The notes: generated by a model from the sequence alone, not told the origin. A stretch of DNA of 64,000 nucleotides from Histidinibacterium aquaticum (GCF_008710275.1 NZ_VYQE01000001.1:806001-870000), one strand, 5' to 3'. Positions 32,684-41,662 are shown, counted from the first letter of the stretch. Made by a program: numbers and translations.

Positions 32684-33883
32684 TCAGTCGCCGGACAGCG
32701 TCATGGCGATCCGGTCCGCCAGCCGCCGGGCGACCGCGTCCTTGCCCATGCGCGGCCAGTCCTCGGGCCCGTCCTCGGTGATCAGTGTGACCTTGTTCTC
32801 GGTCCCGCCCATGATGCCCGTCCCGGCGGAGACGTCGTTGGCCACCAGCCAGTCGCAGCCCTTGCGGCGGCGTTTGGCGGTGGCGTTCTCCAGCACGTTC
32901 TCCGTCTCGGCGGCGAACCCAACGACCAGCGACGGCCGGTCCGAGCCAAGCCCCGAGATCTCGGCGAGGATGTCGGGATTTTCCGCGAACTCGAGCCGCG
33001 GCAGACCATCGGGGGACTTCTTCACTTTCTGGCCGGAGGCATTGGTCACGCGCCAGTCCGCGACGGCGGCGCAGAAGATCCCGGCATCCGCGGGCAGCGC
33101 CTCGTGCACCGCGTTGCGCATCTGCTCGGCGGTATCGACGCGCACGACTTCGACCCCAGCCGGCGGAGAGACCTCTGCCGGGCCGGTGACGAAGACGACC
33201 TCGGCGCCGAGGTCCGCGAGCGCCCGCGCGATGGCCGCCCCCTGCGCGCCGGAGGAGCGGTTGGCGATGTAGCGTACGGGGTCTATGGGCTCGTGCGTCG
33301 GCCCTGAAGTCACGACGATCCGGCGGTCCGACAGCGGACCGGTGCCGAAGGCCGACTCGATCGCCCCGAGGATCTCCATCGGCTCTGCCATCCGGCCCGG
33401 GCCGTACTCGCCGCAGGCCATGTTCCCCTCGTTCGGCCCCACCGTGAGAATGCCGTCGCCCGCCAGCCGCTCGGCATTGCGCCGTGTCGCGGGATGTTCC
33501 CACATCCGCACGTTCATCGCCGGCGCGATGAGCACGCGCTTGTCGGTCGCCATCAGCAACGTCGAGGCGAGGTCGTCGGCATGACCGCCGGCCATCTTCG
33601 CCATGAGGTCGGCCGTGGCCGGCGCGACCACCACGAGGTCGGCGGCGCGCGAGAGCTCGATATGCCCCATCTCCGCTTCGTCGGTGAGATCCCAGAGGTC
33701 GGAGAAGACCTTGCGCCCCGCCAGCGCCGAGACCGAAAGGGGCGTGACGAACTCGGCCCCGGCCCGGGTGAGGACCGGGGTCACCTCGGCCCCACGATCG
33801 CGCAGCCGCCGGATCAGCTCCAGCGACTTGTAGACCGCGATGCCGCCGCCGATGACGAGGAGGATGTGCTTGCCCGAGATCAT
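32684..33883 (-). CDS. coaBC: bifunctional phosphopantothenoylcysteine decarboxylase/synthetase
   Basis: 399 residues. It carries out steps two and three of CoA synthesis from phosphopantothenate. The N-terminal flavoprotein CoaC half (to about 190) starts KHILLVIGGGIAVYKSLELIRRL and includes the APAMNVRMWEHPATRRN motif. The C-terminal CoaB half includes VVTSGPTHEPIDPVRYIANRSSG and a downstream KVKKSPDG loop. It heads the coaBC-dut-moeB block. Confidence 0.98.
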   Translation of the reverse strand: MISGKHILLVIGGGIAVYKSLELIRRLRDRGAEVTPVLTRAGAEFVTPLSVSALAGRKVFSDLWDLTDEAEMGHIELSRAADLVVVAPATADLMAKMAGGHADDLASTLLMATDKRVLIAPAMNVRMWEHPATRRNAERLAGDGILTVGPNEGNMACGEYGPGRMAEPMEILGAIESAFGTGPLSDRRIVVTSGPTHEPIDPVRYIANRSSGAQGAAIARALADLGAEVVFVTGPAEVSPPAGVEVVRVDTAEQMRNAVHEALPADAGIFCAAVADWRVTNASGQKVKKSPDGLPRLEFAENPDILAEISGLGSDRPSLVVGFAAETENVLENATAKRRRKGCDWLVANDVSAGTGIMGGTENKVTLITEDGPEDWPRMGKDAVARRLADRIAMTLSGD

Positions 33884-33990
33884 GGAGGGGAGACTAGGCT
33901 GCGGAGAGGCCGCTCACAAGCGCCCGGGAGTCGCTGCGAAGCTGCAGGGGCATCTCCGGTTTTACAAGCGAATACAGTGACATGGCGCCC

Positions 33991-34006
33991 CGTCCAAATT
34001 TGGACG
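33991..34006. promoter_or_regulatory. perfect palindrome (GTCCAAATTTGGAC type), copy 2
   Basis: CGTCCAAATTTGGACG, a perfect 16-bp palindrome with the same core as 96-115. It lies 13 bp past the end of the ChaN-like gene and about 110 bp upstream of coaBC. Again it sits just after a gene end and upstream of another gene. Confidence 0.7.
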
Positions 34007-34018
34007 CCTGCACGTCGA

Positions 34019-34768
34019 TCACTCGAAGGCCGCGCAAGGGTCGGGCCGGTCGACCGGCTCGGTGACGATCACCTCGTCGAAGGGAGCCTCCTCCGGCGCG
34101 TCTCCCTCCACCTGCCCCAGTGCGAAGACCTCGACCTCCGGTCGGGCCGCCGCGATCGAGGCCGGGATGCCCCAGTCCGTCCGCGCATGGCCCGTCCCCG
34201 CGATCACGACGACCGGCCCGCCCGTCTCGTCGAGCGCCTGCAAGGCCGTCGCCGCGAATTCCGCGTCGCGCAGCCGCTGGGCCTCGACCATGCCTGGCAG
34301 CATCTCTTCCGGCAGTGCGTTGCAATGCGCCTCGGACTGCAGAACGATCCGCTCGGCCAGCTCGGCCTCGCCCATTTCCGGGATCAGCAGAGGTTGGGAC
34401 GCAACCGCCTCTGCGCCGCCCTCCATCGCCTGCATGAGCGGCTCCCGACCGACGGCGGCGCCGTAGAGCGCAACGCCCTCCGGCGCCGCCTCGAAGATCG
34501 GATAATACATCGAGAAGTCCGGCCACCCGCCGCTCTCCCAGTCGAGCGCGGCCCCAAGGGCGGCCTCGTCGGACCAGTCCGCCGCCGCGCCTGCCGCCGC
34601 CTGCCCGGGCGTGAGCATCTCGAAGACGAGGGCGGAGGGTACGATCTCTGCGACCCGCTCGGCCTGCAGGAGGTGGTGCGCCGGGTGGTCGTGAACCTCG
34701 CCCAGCACGAAAATATCCTGGGCCGCCACCGGGGCGGCCCAGACGATCAGGGCGAAGGCCCGTATCAC
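34019..34768 (-). CDS. ChaN-like (haem-binding/Tiki-type) secreted protein
   Basis: 249 residues from a GTG that overlaps the sigma-factor stop (GTGA). The signal peptide is MIRAFALIVWAAPVAA, cleaved before QDIFVLG. The ChaN motif GEVHDHPAHHLLQAE is near 24 and VIAGTGHARTDWGIP near 190. These two histidine-containing regions are shared with haem-binding ChaN and Tiki metalloprotease-like proteins. The partner role with RpoHII is unknown, but the overlap suggests co-expression. Confidence 0.85.
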   Translation of the reverse strand: MIRAFALIVWAAPVAAQDIFVLGEVHDHPAHHLLQAERVAEIVPSALVFEMLTPGQAAAGAAADWSDEAALGAALDWESGGWPDFSMYYPIFEAAPEGVALYGAAVGREPLMQAMEGGAEAVASQPLLIPEMGEAELAERIVLQSEAHCNALPEEMLPGMVEAQRLRDAEFAATALQALDETGGPVVVIAGTGHARTDWGIPASIAAARPEVEVFALGQVEGDAPEEAPFDEVIVTEPVDRPDPCAAFE

Positions 34769-35643
34769 GCGAAGAAGTTGCGCACTTCCCGTGAGTTGTT
34801 CTCCAGGACCTTCCGCATCTTGCCGAAGGCCGCGGCCTCCAGCTGGCGGACCCGCTCCTTGGATAGCCCCAGTTCGTTGCCGAGGCTCTCGAGCGTCCGG
34901 GGGTCCTCGCGCAACTTGCGCTCGCGGACGATGAAGCGCTCCCGGTCGTTCAGCGAGCTCAGCGCCGTCAGCAGCCACTGCCGGAGCGTGTCCGTATCGT
35001 GCGAGGCCTCGACGGTCTCGGAAGCCTGCGGCCCGTCATCCTCGAGCGCCTCGATCCACTCGCGTCCCTCATCCTCGACAGACTGGGTCGCGTTGAGGGA
35101 GTAATCGGAACCCGAGAGCCGGCCCTCCATCATCTCAACGTCGTGGAGCGGTACGCCCACTTCCTCGGAGATCATCTGGCGCATCTTATGGCGGTCGATG
35201 TTCTCGCCGGAGGCGGCTGCCTCCCGCTCGATCCGGGCCTGGACCCGGCGCATGTTGAAGAAGAGCGACTTCTGCGAGGATGTGGAGCCGGTCCGGACCA
35301 TGGACCAGTTCCGCATCACGTAATCCTGGATCGACGCCTTGATCCACCAGACGGCGTAGGTCGAGAACCGCACGCCCCGGTCGGGGTCGAACTTGTCCGC
35401 CGCCTTCATGAGACCCAAGGACGCTTCCTGGATCAGGTCGTTCATCGGTGCGCCGTAGCGCTTGAATTTGGCCGCCATCGAGATCGCGAGCCGCATGTAG
35501 GCCGTGATCAGACGATGGAGTGCGCGTTCATCCCTTCGGTCTCGCCACGCGTAGGCCAGTTCCAATTCGGTCTCAGCGTCCAGAAGCTCCGCCTGCATCG
35601 CGCGGCGCGAGAGAGAATGGTCCGCAAACCCATCGAGTGCCAT
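34765..35643 (-). CDS. rpoH2: RNA polymerase sigma-32 family factor, RpoHII type
   Basis: 292 residues. Region 2 core AYMRLAISMAAKFKRYGAP, DLIQEASLGLMKAADKFDP and STYAVWWIKASIQDYVMRNWS; the RpoH-specific box is QKSLFFNMRR; region 4 ends the protein with ESLGNELGLSKERVRQLEAAAFGKM. The MALDGF start fits the RpoHII group known for singlet-oxygen response in Rhodobacter. I choose the ATG at 35643 because GGGGG is 7 nt upstream. A candidate RpoE/ChrR-type promoter lies 48 bp further up. It is coupled to the ChaN-like gene. Confidence 0.92.
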   Translation of the reverse strand: MALDGFADHSLSRRAMQAELLDAETELELAYAWRDRRDERALHRLITAYMRLAISMAAKFKRYGAPMNDLIQEASLGLMKAADKFDPDRGVRFSTYAVWWIKASIQDYVMRNWSMVRTGSTSSQKSLFFNMRRVQARIEREAAASGENIDRHKMRQMISEEVGVPLHDVEMMEGRLSGSDYSLNATQSVEDEGREWIEALEDDGPQASETVEASHDTDTLRQWLLTALSSLNDRERFIVRERKLREDPRTLESLGNELGLSKERVRQLEAAAFGKMRKVLENNSREVRNFFA

Positions 35644-35691
35644 CGACATACCCCCGAGATGATGGTGTCTGGCTTTTGCCTGACTTGTGCA

Positions 35692-35720
35692 GTCTACGGC
35701 GGGTGAACGCGGTCGGATCA
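35692..35720 (-). promoter_or_regulatory. sigma-E (RpoE/ChrR)-type promoter of rpoHII, candidate
   Basis: On the minus strand TGATCC-N18-TAGAC, close to the Rhodobacter sphaeroides sigma-E consensus (TGATCC, about 18 nt, TAAGA). It ends 48 bp before the rpoHII start codon. In R. sphaeroides rpoHII is a known RpoE target in the singlet-oxygen response, so both sequence and context agree. Confidence 0.6.
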
Positions 35721-35723
35721 AAT

Positions 35724-36260
35724 ATGGTTGCACAGATGACCTTGCAAAGACTCACACTCGTTCTAGGAGGCGCCGCCTCCGGCAAATCTTCTTTCGCGGA
35801 GAAACTCGTCACGGAAAGTGGCGGCGCTCCGATCTACGTGGCGACCGCTCAGGCCTTCGACGCTGAAATGGCTGAGAAAATTGCGGCGCACCGAGAATCG
35901 AGGGGCGATGGCTGGATGACCGTCGAGGCGCCCCGGGATCTGGCGGCGGCCCTGTCCGAGGTCGAACCGGGGTCTGTCGTTCTGCTCGATTGCGCGACGA
36001 TGTGGCTGACAAACAGGCTTCTTGCGGACGCACCACTGGACACGGCCGGCGAAGAACTTCTCGGGGCGGTGGCGGGCTGCCGCGCCCCGGTGGTCGTGGT
36101 CTCCAACGAAGTCGGCCAGGGGATCGTCCCGGAACACGCCATGTCCCGCGCGTTCCGCGAGGCGCAGGGCCGACTCAACCAGCAGGTGGCGGCGGATGCC
36201 GACCTCGTGGTCGCCGTCATGGCCGGGCTGCCGCTGGTGCTGAAGGGCTCCCTGCCATGA
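35724..36260 (+). CDS. cobP: bifunctional adenosylcobinamide kinase/adenosylcobinamide-phosphate guanylyltransferase
   Basis: 178 residues. Phosphorylates adenosylcobinamide and transfers GMP to it, late in cobalamin assembly. The P-loop is GGAASGKSSFAE near 15; VYVATAQ-like PIYVATAQAFDAEM and the guanylylation histidine stretch KIAAHRESRGDGW follow. The second nucleotide contact is VVSNEVGQGIVPEH. The ATG at 35724 is chosen; ATG at 35736 is possible. The start is only 4 bp from the -35 box of the divergent rpoHII promoter. The stop overlaps the phosphatase gene. Confidence 0.95.
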   Translation: MVAQMTLQRLTLVLGGAASGKSSFAEKLVTESGGAPIYVATAQAFDAEMAEKIAAHRESRGDGWMTVEAPRDLAAALSEVEPGSVVLLDCATMWLTNRLLADAPLDTAGEELLGAVAGCRAPVVVVSNEVGQGIVPEHAMSRAFREAQGRLNQQVAADADLVVAVMAGLPLVLKGSLP

Positions 36261-36835
36261 GCCGGTGGTTCTGGGTGCGGCACGGGCCCACGCATCAGCG
36301 TGCCTTCACCGGTCACCGGGACGTGCCGGCTGACCTGTCGGACCTCGCGGCTCTCGAGCGACTCCGCCAGCGGCTCCCCTCCGGTGCGCTTGTCGTCGCC
36401 TCCGACCTCACGCGCGCCTCGGCCACCGCCGACGCCATCGCGCAGGGGCGCGACCGCCTGCCCGACCGGCCGGGCTTGCGGGAGTTCGATTTCGGCGACT
36501 GGGATGGCAAGGGCTTCGCCGAGGTCAGCGCCAGCAACCCGGAGCTGTCCCGGCGATACTGGGACGAGCCCGGCGACTGCGCCCCGCCCAACGGCGAGAG
36601 CTGGAATGAGGCGGCAGCCCGGGTGGAACGGGTCGTAGCGGACCTGAGGCAAGCGCATCCCGGCCGGGACATGATCGTCGTCGCCCACCTTGGCGTGATC
36701 CTCACCCGCCTCCACGCGGCCCGCGGCGGCGCGGCGCGCGAGGTGCTGGCGCAGCCGTTAGAGCCGCTTTCCCTCACCGAACTTCGATGGGACGGCCAGC
36801 GCTGGTCCGAGATCTCGGCGAACGAGACGCCTTAG
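36257..36835 (+). CDS. histidine phosphatase family protein (alpha-ribazole phosphatase-like)
   Basis: 192 residues. The phosphoglycerate-mutase-type motif WVRHGPTHQRAF near 6 carries the phospho-accepting histidine. A second catalytic histidine is in IVVAHLGVILTRL near 147. Coupling to cobP by a 4-nt overlap makes an alpha-ribazole-5'-phosphate phosphatase role (CobC) plausible, but sequence alone allows other substrates. Its end overlaps the end of the convergent allantoinase fusion. Confidence 0.88.
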   Translation: MSRWFWVRHGPTHQRAFTGHRDVPADLSDLAALERLRQRLPSGALVVASDLTRASATADAIAQGRDRLPDRPGLREFDFGDWDGKGFAEVSASNPELSRRYWDEPGDCAPPNGESWNEAAARVERVVADLRQAHPGRDMIVVAHLGVILTRLHAARGGAAREVLAQPLEPLSLTELRWDGQRWSEISANETP

Positions 36836-38247
36836 CCGAAGAGCGCGCCGAGGCGCAGACGCGCGATGCGCTCGACCTGACGGCAGGCGGTCACGAACTC
36901 CGTCTCGGTATCGTTGGCCACCCGAGTCTCGAAGGCCGCGAGGATGCCGGCCTTGTCGTGGTCCCGCACCGCGATGATGAAGGGGAAGCCGTGCTTCGCG
37001 ACATAGGCGTCGTTGAGCTCGGTGAAGCGCTCGCGCTCCTCGTCGGTCAGCGCGTCGAGCCCGGCGGAGGCCTGTTCCGCCGTGCTCTCCGCCGTCAGAC
37101 GCTTGGCCGCGGCGAGCTTGCCCGCGAGGTCCGGGTGCGCCTTGAGAACCTGCATCCGCTCCTCGATCCCGGCTGTCCGGAAGGCCCGGGCGAGCGCGTT
37201 CGCCATCCCCGCCGCGCAATCGTGGGCCGGCCCCAGCTCCAGCTCGAAGGCCCGCTCCGCCACCCAGGCCGAGTGCTCGTAGATGCCTCCGAAGGTCTCG
37301 ACGAAGATGTCGCGGCTCATGCCCGAGGGGCGCAGGCCTCCCTGGGGGGGATGATGTTCGGCCCAGTGATGCGCGATCTCGTCGCGCCGGGCGAACCAGG
37401 CGCCGCCTCGCTCCGCCACGTGGTCGAGGAAGCGGATGAGCCCGGCGATCTTGCCCGGACGCCCCACGAGGCGGCAGTGCAGGCCCACCGACATCATCGC
37501 GGGTCGACCCGCCTCGCCTTCCGCCAGCAGCACGTCGTAGGCGTCGCAGAGGTACTGACCGAAGTCCTGCCCCGTCACCCAGCCCGGCGCGGTGGCGAAG
37601 CGCATGTCGTTGGCCTCGAGCGTGTAGGGAATGATCAGCTGGTCGCGGTCGGCGACTCGCGTCCAGTAGGGCAGATCGTCGTCGTAGGTGTCCGAGATGT
37701 AGTCGAACGTCCCGGTCTCGGCGGCGAGCCGCACCGTGTTGACCGAGCACCGGCCGGTGTACCAGCCGCGCGGCGGCTCGCCGGTCACCTCGGTGTGGAG
37801 GCGGATCGCCTCGGCGATGGCGGCGCGCTCCTCCTCCTCGGGCATGTCCTTGTGCTCGACCCACTTGAGCCCGTGCGACGCGATCTCCCAGCCGGCGTCC
37901 TGCATGGCCTCCACCTGGGCGGGCGAGCGGGCGAGGGCGGTGGCGACGCCGTAGATCGTGAGCGGGATGTTCCGGCCAGTGAAGAGCCGGTGCAGCCGCC
38001 AGAACCCGGCGCGGGCGCCGTACTCGTAGATCGACTCCATGTTCCAGTGCCGTTGCCCCGGCCAGGGCTGGGCCCCCGCGATATCGGACAGGAAGGCCTC
38101 CGAGGCGCCGTCGCCGTGCAGCAGGGAGTTCTCTCCGCCCTCCTCGTAGTTCAGCACGATCTGGACGGCGACCTTGGCGCCGTTGGGCCACTTCGGGTCG
38201 GGGCGGTCGGGGCCGTGGCCCAGCATGTCGCGGGGATATCTCTGCAT
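36832..38247 (-). CDS. puuE: allantoinase PuuE fused to OHCU decarboxylase UraD
   Basis: 471 residues. N-terminal about 300 residues: cofactor-independent, polysaccharide-deacetylase-type allantoinase (NYEEGGENS near 34, ASHGLKWVEHKDM near 120, DTYDDDLPYW near 185). The C-terminal part, from about residue 305, is UraD, with the HPDLAGKLA motif, STAEQASAGLDAL and FPFIIAVR segments. UraD makes S-allantoin from the UraH product and PuuE opens it to allantoate, so one polypeptide carries consecutive steps. It is divergent from uraH. Confidence 0.95.
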   Translation of the reverse strand: MQRYPRDMLGHGPDRPDPKWPNGAKVAVQIVLNYEEGGENSLLHGDGASEAFLSDIAGAQPWPGQRHWNMESIYEYGARAGFWRLHRLFTGRNIPLTIYGVATALARSPAQVEAMQDAGWEIASHGLKWVEHKDMPEEEERAAIAEAIRLHTEVTGEPPRGWYTGRCSVNTVRLAAETGTFDYISDTYDDDLPYWTRVADRDQLIIPYTLEANDMRFATAPGWVTGQDFGQYLCDAYDVLLAEGEAGRPAMMSVGLHCRLVGRPGKIAGLIRFLDHVAERGGAWFARRDEIAHHWAEHHPPQGGLRPSGMSRDIFVETFGGIYEHSAWVAERAFELELGPAHDCAAGMANALARAFRTAGIEERMQVLKAHPDLAGKLAAAKRLTAESTAEQASAGLDALTDEERERFTELNDAYVAKHGFPFIIAVRDHDKAGILAAFETRVANDTETEFVTACRQVERIARLRLGALFG

Positions 38248-38342
38248 GGGGCGTTTGTTGCGACTGAGGCGGGGCTCCGCAAGTCCCCTTGCATTCCCGC
38301 ACCGTGCCGGACGACATGGGGAGGCGACCGAGAGGAGACGAG

Positions 38343-38684
38343 ATGAGCGGCTACCTGACGACCCATGTCCTCGACACCGCCCGTGGCGTGCCCGCCGAGG
38401 CCCTGCGCGTGGAGCTCTTTCGCCTGACAGGCGGCCGCGCGGCGCTGGCGGACATGCTGACCAACGCCGACGGGCGGACCGGGCACCCGATCCTGCCGGA
38501 GGACGACTTCACCCCGGGAAAATACGAGCTGGTCTTTCACGCGGGCGAATATCACCGGGGCACCGACCAGCCGGGCGGGTTTCTCGACGACGTGGTGATC
38601 CGCTTCGTCATGGACGAACGGGCCCACTACCACGTCCCGCTCCTGCTCTCGCCGTTCGGATACTCGACCTACCGGGGCAGCTAG
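38343..38684 (+). CDS. uraH: 5-hydroxyisourate hydrolase
   Basis: 113 residues, transthyretin-like. Hydrolyses 5-hydroxyisourate to OHCU, the substrate of UraD. Catalytic histidine H8 is in THVLDTARG and the C-terminal signature YRGS is intact; HYHVPLLLSPFGYSTY precedes it. ATG at 38343 with GAGGAG upstream. It is divergent from the PuuE-UraD fusion with 95 bp between starts, and its stop overlaps the stop of comM. Confidence 0.97.
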   Translation: MSGYLTTHVLDTARGVPAEALRVELFRLTGGRAALADMLTNADGRTGHPILPEDDFTPGKYELVFHAGEYHRGTDQPGGFLDDVVIRFVMDERAHYHVPLLLSPFGYSTYRGS

Positions 38685-40195
38685 GCCTCGGTGCCGAAGC
38701 TGAGCCGGAAGCTCACGGCCTCGGCGATATGGGTGCGGGCGACGTTCCCTGCGCCTTCCAGGTCGGCGATGGTCCGGGCCACCCGCAGGACGCGGTGATA
38801 CCCCCTTGCCGAGAGACCGAAGCGCTCGGCGACCTGGTTGAGCAGGGTCTTTCCCTCCGCGCAGGGAGTCGCGATCTCGTCCAGGGCGGCGCCACTCGCG
38901 TCGGCGTTTACGCGGATGCCGTCGCGACCTGCAAAGCGTTTCGCCTGGATATCGCGTGCCGTGGCCACGCGTGCGGCGATGCCGGATGACGGCTCTCCCG
39001 TGGCCGGCAGATCGAGGTCGGAGAAGGCCACCGGCGGCACCTCGACCCGAAGGTCGAACCGGTCCATGAGCGGCCCGGAGATGCGCCCCATGTAGTCCTC
39101 GCCGCACTGGGGCACCCGGGCGCAGGCGCGGGCGGGATCGGCCAGGTAGCCGCACTTGCAGGGGTTGGCCGCGGCAACAAGCATGAATCGGCAGGGATAC
39201 TTGACGTGGGCATTGGCCCGGGCCACGACGACCTCCCCGGTCTCGATGGGCTGGCGCAGGGTCTCCAGCACCTGCCTCGGATACTCCGGAAACTCGTCCA
39301 TGAAGAGCACGCCGTTGTGGGCGAGGCTGATCTCGCCCGGCTTCGCACCGCGACCGCCGCCGATGATGGCGGCCTGGCTCGCCGTGTGGTGCGGCTCGCG
39401 GAAGGGGCGCACGCGGGAGATGCCGCCCTCGTCAAGCAGCCCGGCGAGTGAATGAATCATCGAGGTCTCAAGCGCCTCGGCGGCCTCCAGCGGCGGCAGG
39501 AGCCCCGGCAGACGCGCGGCGAGCATCGACTTTCCCGACCCCGGCGCACCGACCATCAGGAGGTGGTGACGGCCTGCCGCTGCGATCTCCAAGGCGCGCT
39601 TGGCCCGCTCCTGCCCCTTCACTTCGGAGAGGTCCGGACCGCCGCCGGTCCCGGTCACCTCTCCGGGCTTGGCCGGGTCGAGAGGGGTGCGCCCGGTCAT
39701 GTGGGCGATCACCTGCGCCAGGCTCCCCGGCGCCGTCACGTCGCAGGCGCCGACCCAGGCCGCCTCGGCACCGCATCCCGCCGGACAGAGCAGCGAGCGC
39801 CCGCCCGCGGCAGCGGTCATGGCGGCGGGCAGCGCGCCCACGACCGCCACGAGCCTGCCATCGAGAGACAGCTCGCCAAGAGCCGTCACCTCCGCGACCT
39901 TGTCGGCGGGGACGACGCCGATCTCGGCCAGCAGCGCCAGCGCGATGGGCAGGTCGAAATGCGAGCCCTCCTTCGGCATGTCCGCCGGCGAGAGGTTCAC
40001 GGTGATCCGCTTCGACGGCAGGGCGATCGCCATGGCGCCGAGCGCCGTGCGGACCCGTTCCCGCGCCTCGGAGACCGCCTTGTCCGGCAGGCCCACGATG
40101 GTGAAAGCCGGCATGCCGGGCGCGAGTGCGCACTGCACCTCGACGTCGCGCGCCTCGATCCCCTCGAAGGCGACCGTGTGGACGGTCGTCACCAT
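38681..40195 (-). CDS. comM: ComM/YifB family Mg-chelatase-like AAA ATPase
   Basis: 504 residues. N-terminal ChlI-like domain (VGLPDKAVSEARERVRTAL), then the AAA core with Walker A VGAPGSGKSMLAARLPGLLPP near 215 and Walker B VLFMDEFPEY near 300. A zinc-finger-like cysteine set is in ANPCKCGYL near 350 and the Mg-chelatase C-terminal domain ends the protein. ComM is a helicase promoting branch migration of DNA taken up during natural transformation, so its presence hints at competence. Confidence 0.96.
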   Translation of the reverse strand: MVTTVHTVAFEGIEARDVEVQCALAPGMPAFTIVGLPDKAVSEARERVRTALGAMAIALPSKRITVNLSPADMPKEGSHFDLPIALALLAEIGVVPADKVAEVTALGELSLDGRLVAVVGALPAAMTAAAGGRSLLCPAGCGAEAAWVGACDVTAPGSLAQVIAHMTGRTPLDPAKPGEVTGTGGGPDLSEVKGQERAKRALEIAAAGRHHLLMVGAPGSGKSMLAARLPGLLPPLEAAEALETSMIHSLAGLLDEGGISRVRPFREPHHTASQAAIIGGGRGAKPGEISLAHNGVLFMDEFPEYPRQVLETLRQPIETGEVVVARANAHVKYPCRFMLVAAANPCKCGYLADPARACARVPQCGEDYMGRISGPLMDRFDLRVEVPPVAFSDLDLPATGEPSSGIAARVATARDIQAKRFAGRDGIRVNADASGAALDEIATPCAEGKTLLNQVAERFGLSARGYHRVLRVARTIADLEGAGNVARTHIAEAVSFRLSFGTEA

Positions 40196-40250
40196 CGCCC
40201 GCTCCCTGCTTGGCGAGGACAGGGTTAACGGCCCGGGGGTTTCGGAACGG

Positions 40251-40925
40251 TTAACCGGGCCAGGGGGCTTTCGGCAGGTCCATGTCGTAGTGCGGGACGT
40301 GGCGGTTCTCGGCCAGACCCTCCGCCCGCCATTCGAGAAAGGCCGGGTCGCTCAGATGCGCGTCCACATAGGCCCCTGCCCTCTCCGAAACCGGCAGACC
40401 GTAAGTCACGATCCGCGTCGCGACCGGCGCATAGAAGACATCCGCCAACGAGTAGTCGCCGCAGAGCCAGGGCCCGCCGAACCGGTCGAAAGCGGCGGTC
40501 CAGATCTCCTCGATCCGCCCGAGATCGGCCAGAACCTCCGGCCCGGGTCGGAAGCCCTCCCACCGGTGGCCCAAGTGCATCGGGCAGGCGGAGCGCAGGG
40601 CGTCGAAACCCGAGTGCATCTCTGCCGCCAGCCACCGGGCCCGCGCCCGCGCGGCGGGATCGGAGGGCCAGAGGCCTGCTTCGGGATGCCTCTCGGCCAG
40701 GGTCTCGGCGATGGCGAGCGTGTCGCCGATCACCTCGCCCTCCGGTGTTTGCATCACCGGAACGAGCCGCGCGGGGGCGAGCGGGGCCAGCCCCTCCGCG
40801 AAGGCCCCGGAATAGAGCGGGATCAGGTGGCACCGCACGGGGAGGCCGAACTTGGCGAAGGCCAGCCAGCCGCGCAGGGACCAGCTCGAGTGCAGGCGGT
40901 CGCCGATATGAAGGTCGTAGGTCAT
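40251..40925 (-). CDS. glutathione S-transferase family protein
   Basis: 224 residues. Thioredoxin-fold N-terminus with SSWSLRGWLAF near 14, the serine-type glutathione site, and the cis-proline PVMQTPEGEVIGDTLAIAETL segment near 57-77. The helical C-terminal domain contains WLCGDYSLADVFYAPV with the N-capping aspartate. Likely detoxification or isomerase role, substrate unknown. Confidence 0.92.
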   Translation of the reverse strand: MTYDLHIGDRLHSSWSLRGWLAFAKFGLPVRCHLIPLYSGAFAEGLAPLAPARLVPVMQTPEGEVIGDTLAIAETLAERHPEAGLWPSDPAARARARWLAAEMHSGFDALRSACPMHLGHRWEGFRPGPEVLADLGRIEEIWTAAFDRFGGPWLCGDYSLADVFYAPVATRIVTYGLPVSERAGAYVDAHLSDPAFLEWRAEGLAENRHVPHYDMDLPKAPWPG

Positions 40926-41002
40926 GCCGCGAACCCTAGCCGGGCGGCGACCTCCCGCGGAAACGCCGATTTGTGTGCCCGTGCTTCACGCCGCGTGATG
41001 GG

Positions 41003-41662
41003 TCAGCCTTTCAGCATCCTCAGGCCTTGGGTCGCATCTGTCCGCACGGCGAGCCGCAGCCCGGGCTCGTCCCCTGCCCTCAGCGCCGCCAGGATCAGGC
41101 GGTGATTGTGGGGGGGCTCGGTCCTCTGCAGGCGCCCGTAGAGCGCCGCCATGGTCGGCCCGAGCTGGAGCCAGACGGTCTCTGCCATAGCGAGCATCGC
41201 CGGTGCCTGGGCGCGGAGGTAGAGCGTGCGGTGAAACTCCAGGTTCTGCCGGATGTAGCCGGCCGCGTCGTGCCGGTAGACGGTCTGCGCGACCCGCTCG
41301 TTGATGGTCTGCAGCCGCTCGATCAGCGCAAGGTGCGCCCGCGGGAGCGCCCGGCTCGCCAGCTCCGGCTCGAGCAGCGCGCGGATCGAGGCCAGTTCCT
41401 CGATCCGGTCGTCGGTGAGCTCGGGGGTCGCGACCCGTCCGGAGGAGGAGAGCGACAGCGCCCCCTCGGCCACGAGTCGTCGCACGGCCTCGCGCGCAGG
41501 GGTCATCGAGGTCCCGTAGTCCCGCCCGATCCCGCGCAGGGTCAGCGCCGCGCCGGGCAGGATTTCGCCATGCATGATCCGCCCGCGCAGGGCCCGGTAG
41601 ACCCGGTCATGGGCCGCTCCGGTCGGCGCGGCAGGTTCCGAAGGGCGGGGCGTCAGCAGCAT
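41003..41662 (-). CDS. GntR (FadR/FCD-type) transcriptional regulator
   Basis: 219 residues from the ATG at 41662. Winged-helix N-terminus HDRVYRALRGRIMHGEILPGAALTLRGIGRDYGTSMTPAREAVRRL; the FCD ligand-binding domain follows, with the metal-ligand pattern in LEFHRTLYL and the terminal histidine region. No ribosome-binding site is visible before the ATG, so the mRNA could be leaderless. Target genes are not obvious; the neighbours are an unrelated YgjP-like protease gene and a GST. Confidence 0.9.
   Translation of the reverse strand: MLLTPRPSEPAAPTGAAHDRVYRALRGRIMHGEILPGAALTLRGIGRDYGTSMTPAREAVRRLVAEGALSLSSSGRVATPELTDDRIEELASIRALLEPELASRALPRAHLALIERLQTINERVAQTVYRHDAAGYIRQNLEFHRTLYLRAQAPAMLAMAETVWLQLGPTMAALYGRLQRTEPPHNHRLILAALRAGDEPGLRLAVRTDATQGLRMLKG

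Noticed and set aside
35644-35723. Cobalamin riboswitch upstream of cobP
   Set aside because: The gap is only 80 bp and contains a promoter for the other strand; no B12-box-like sequence is seen.
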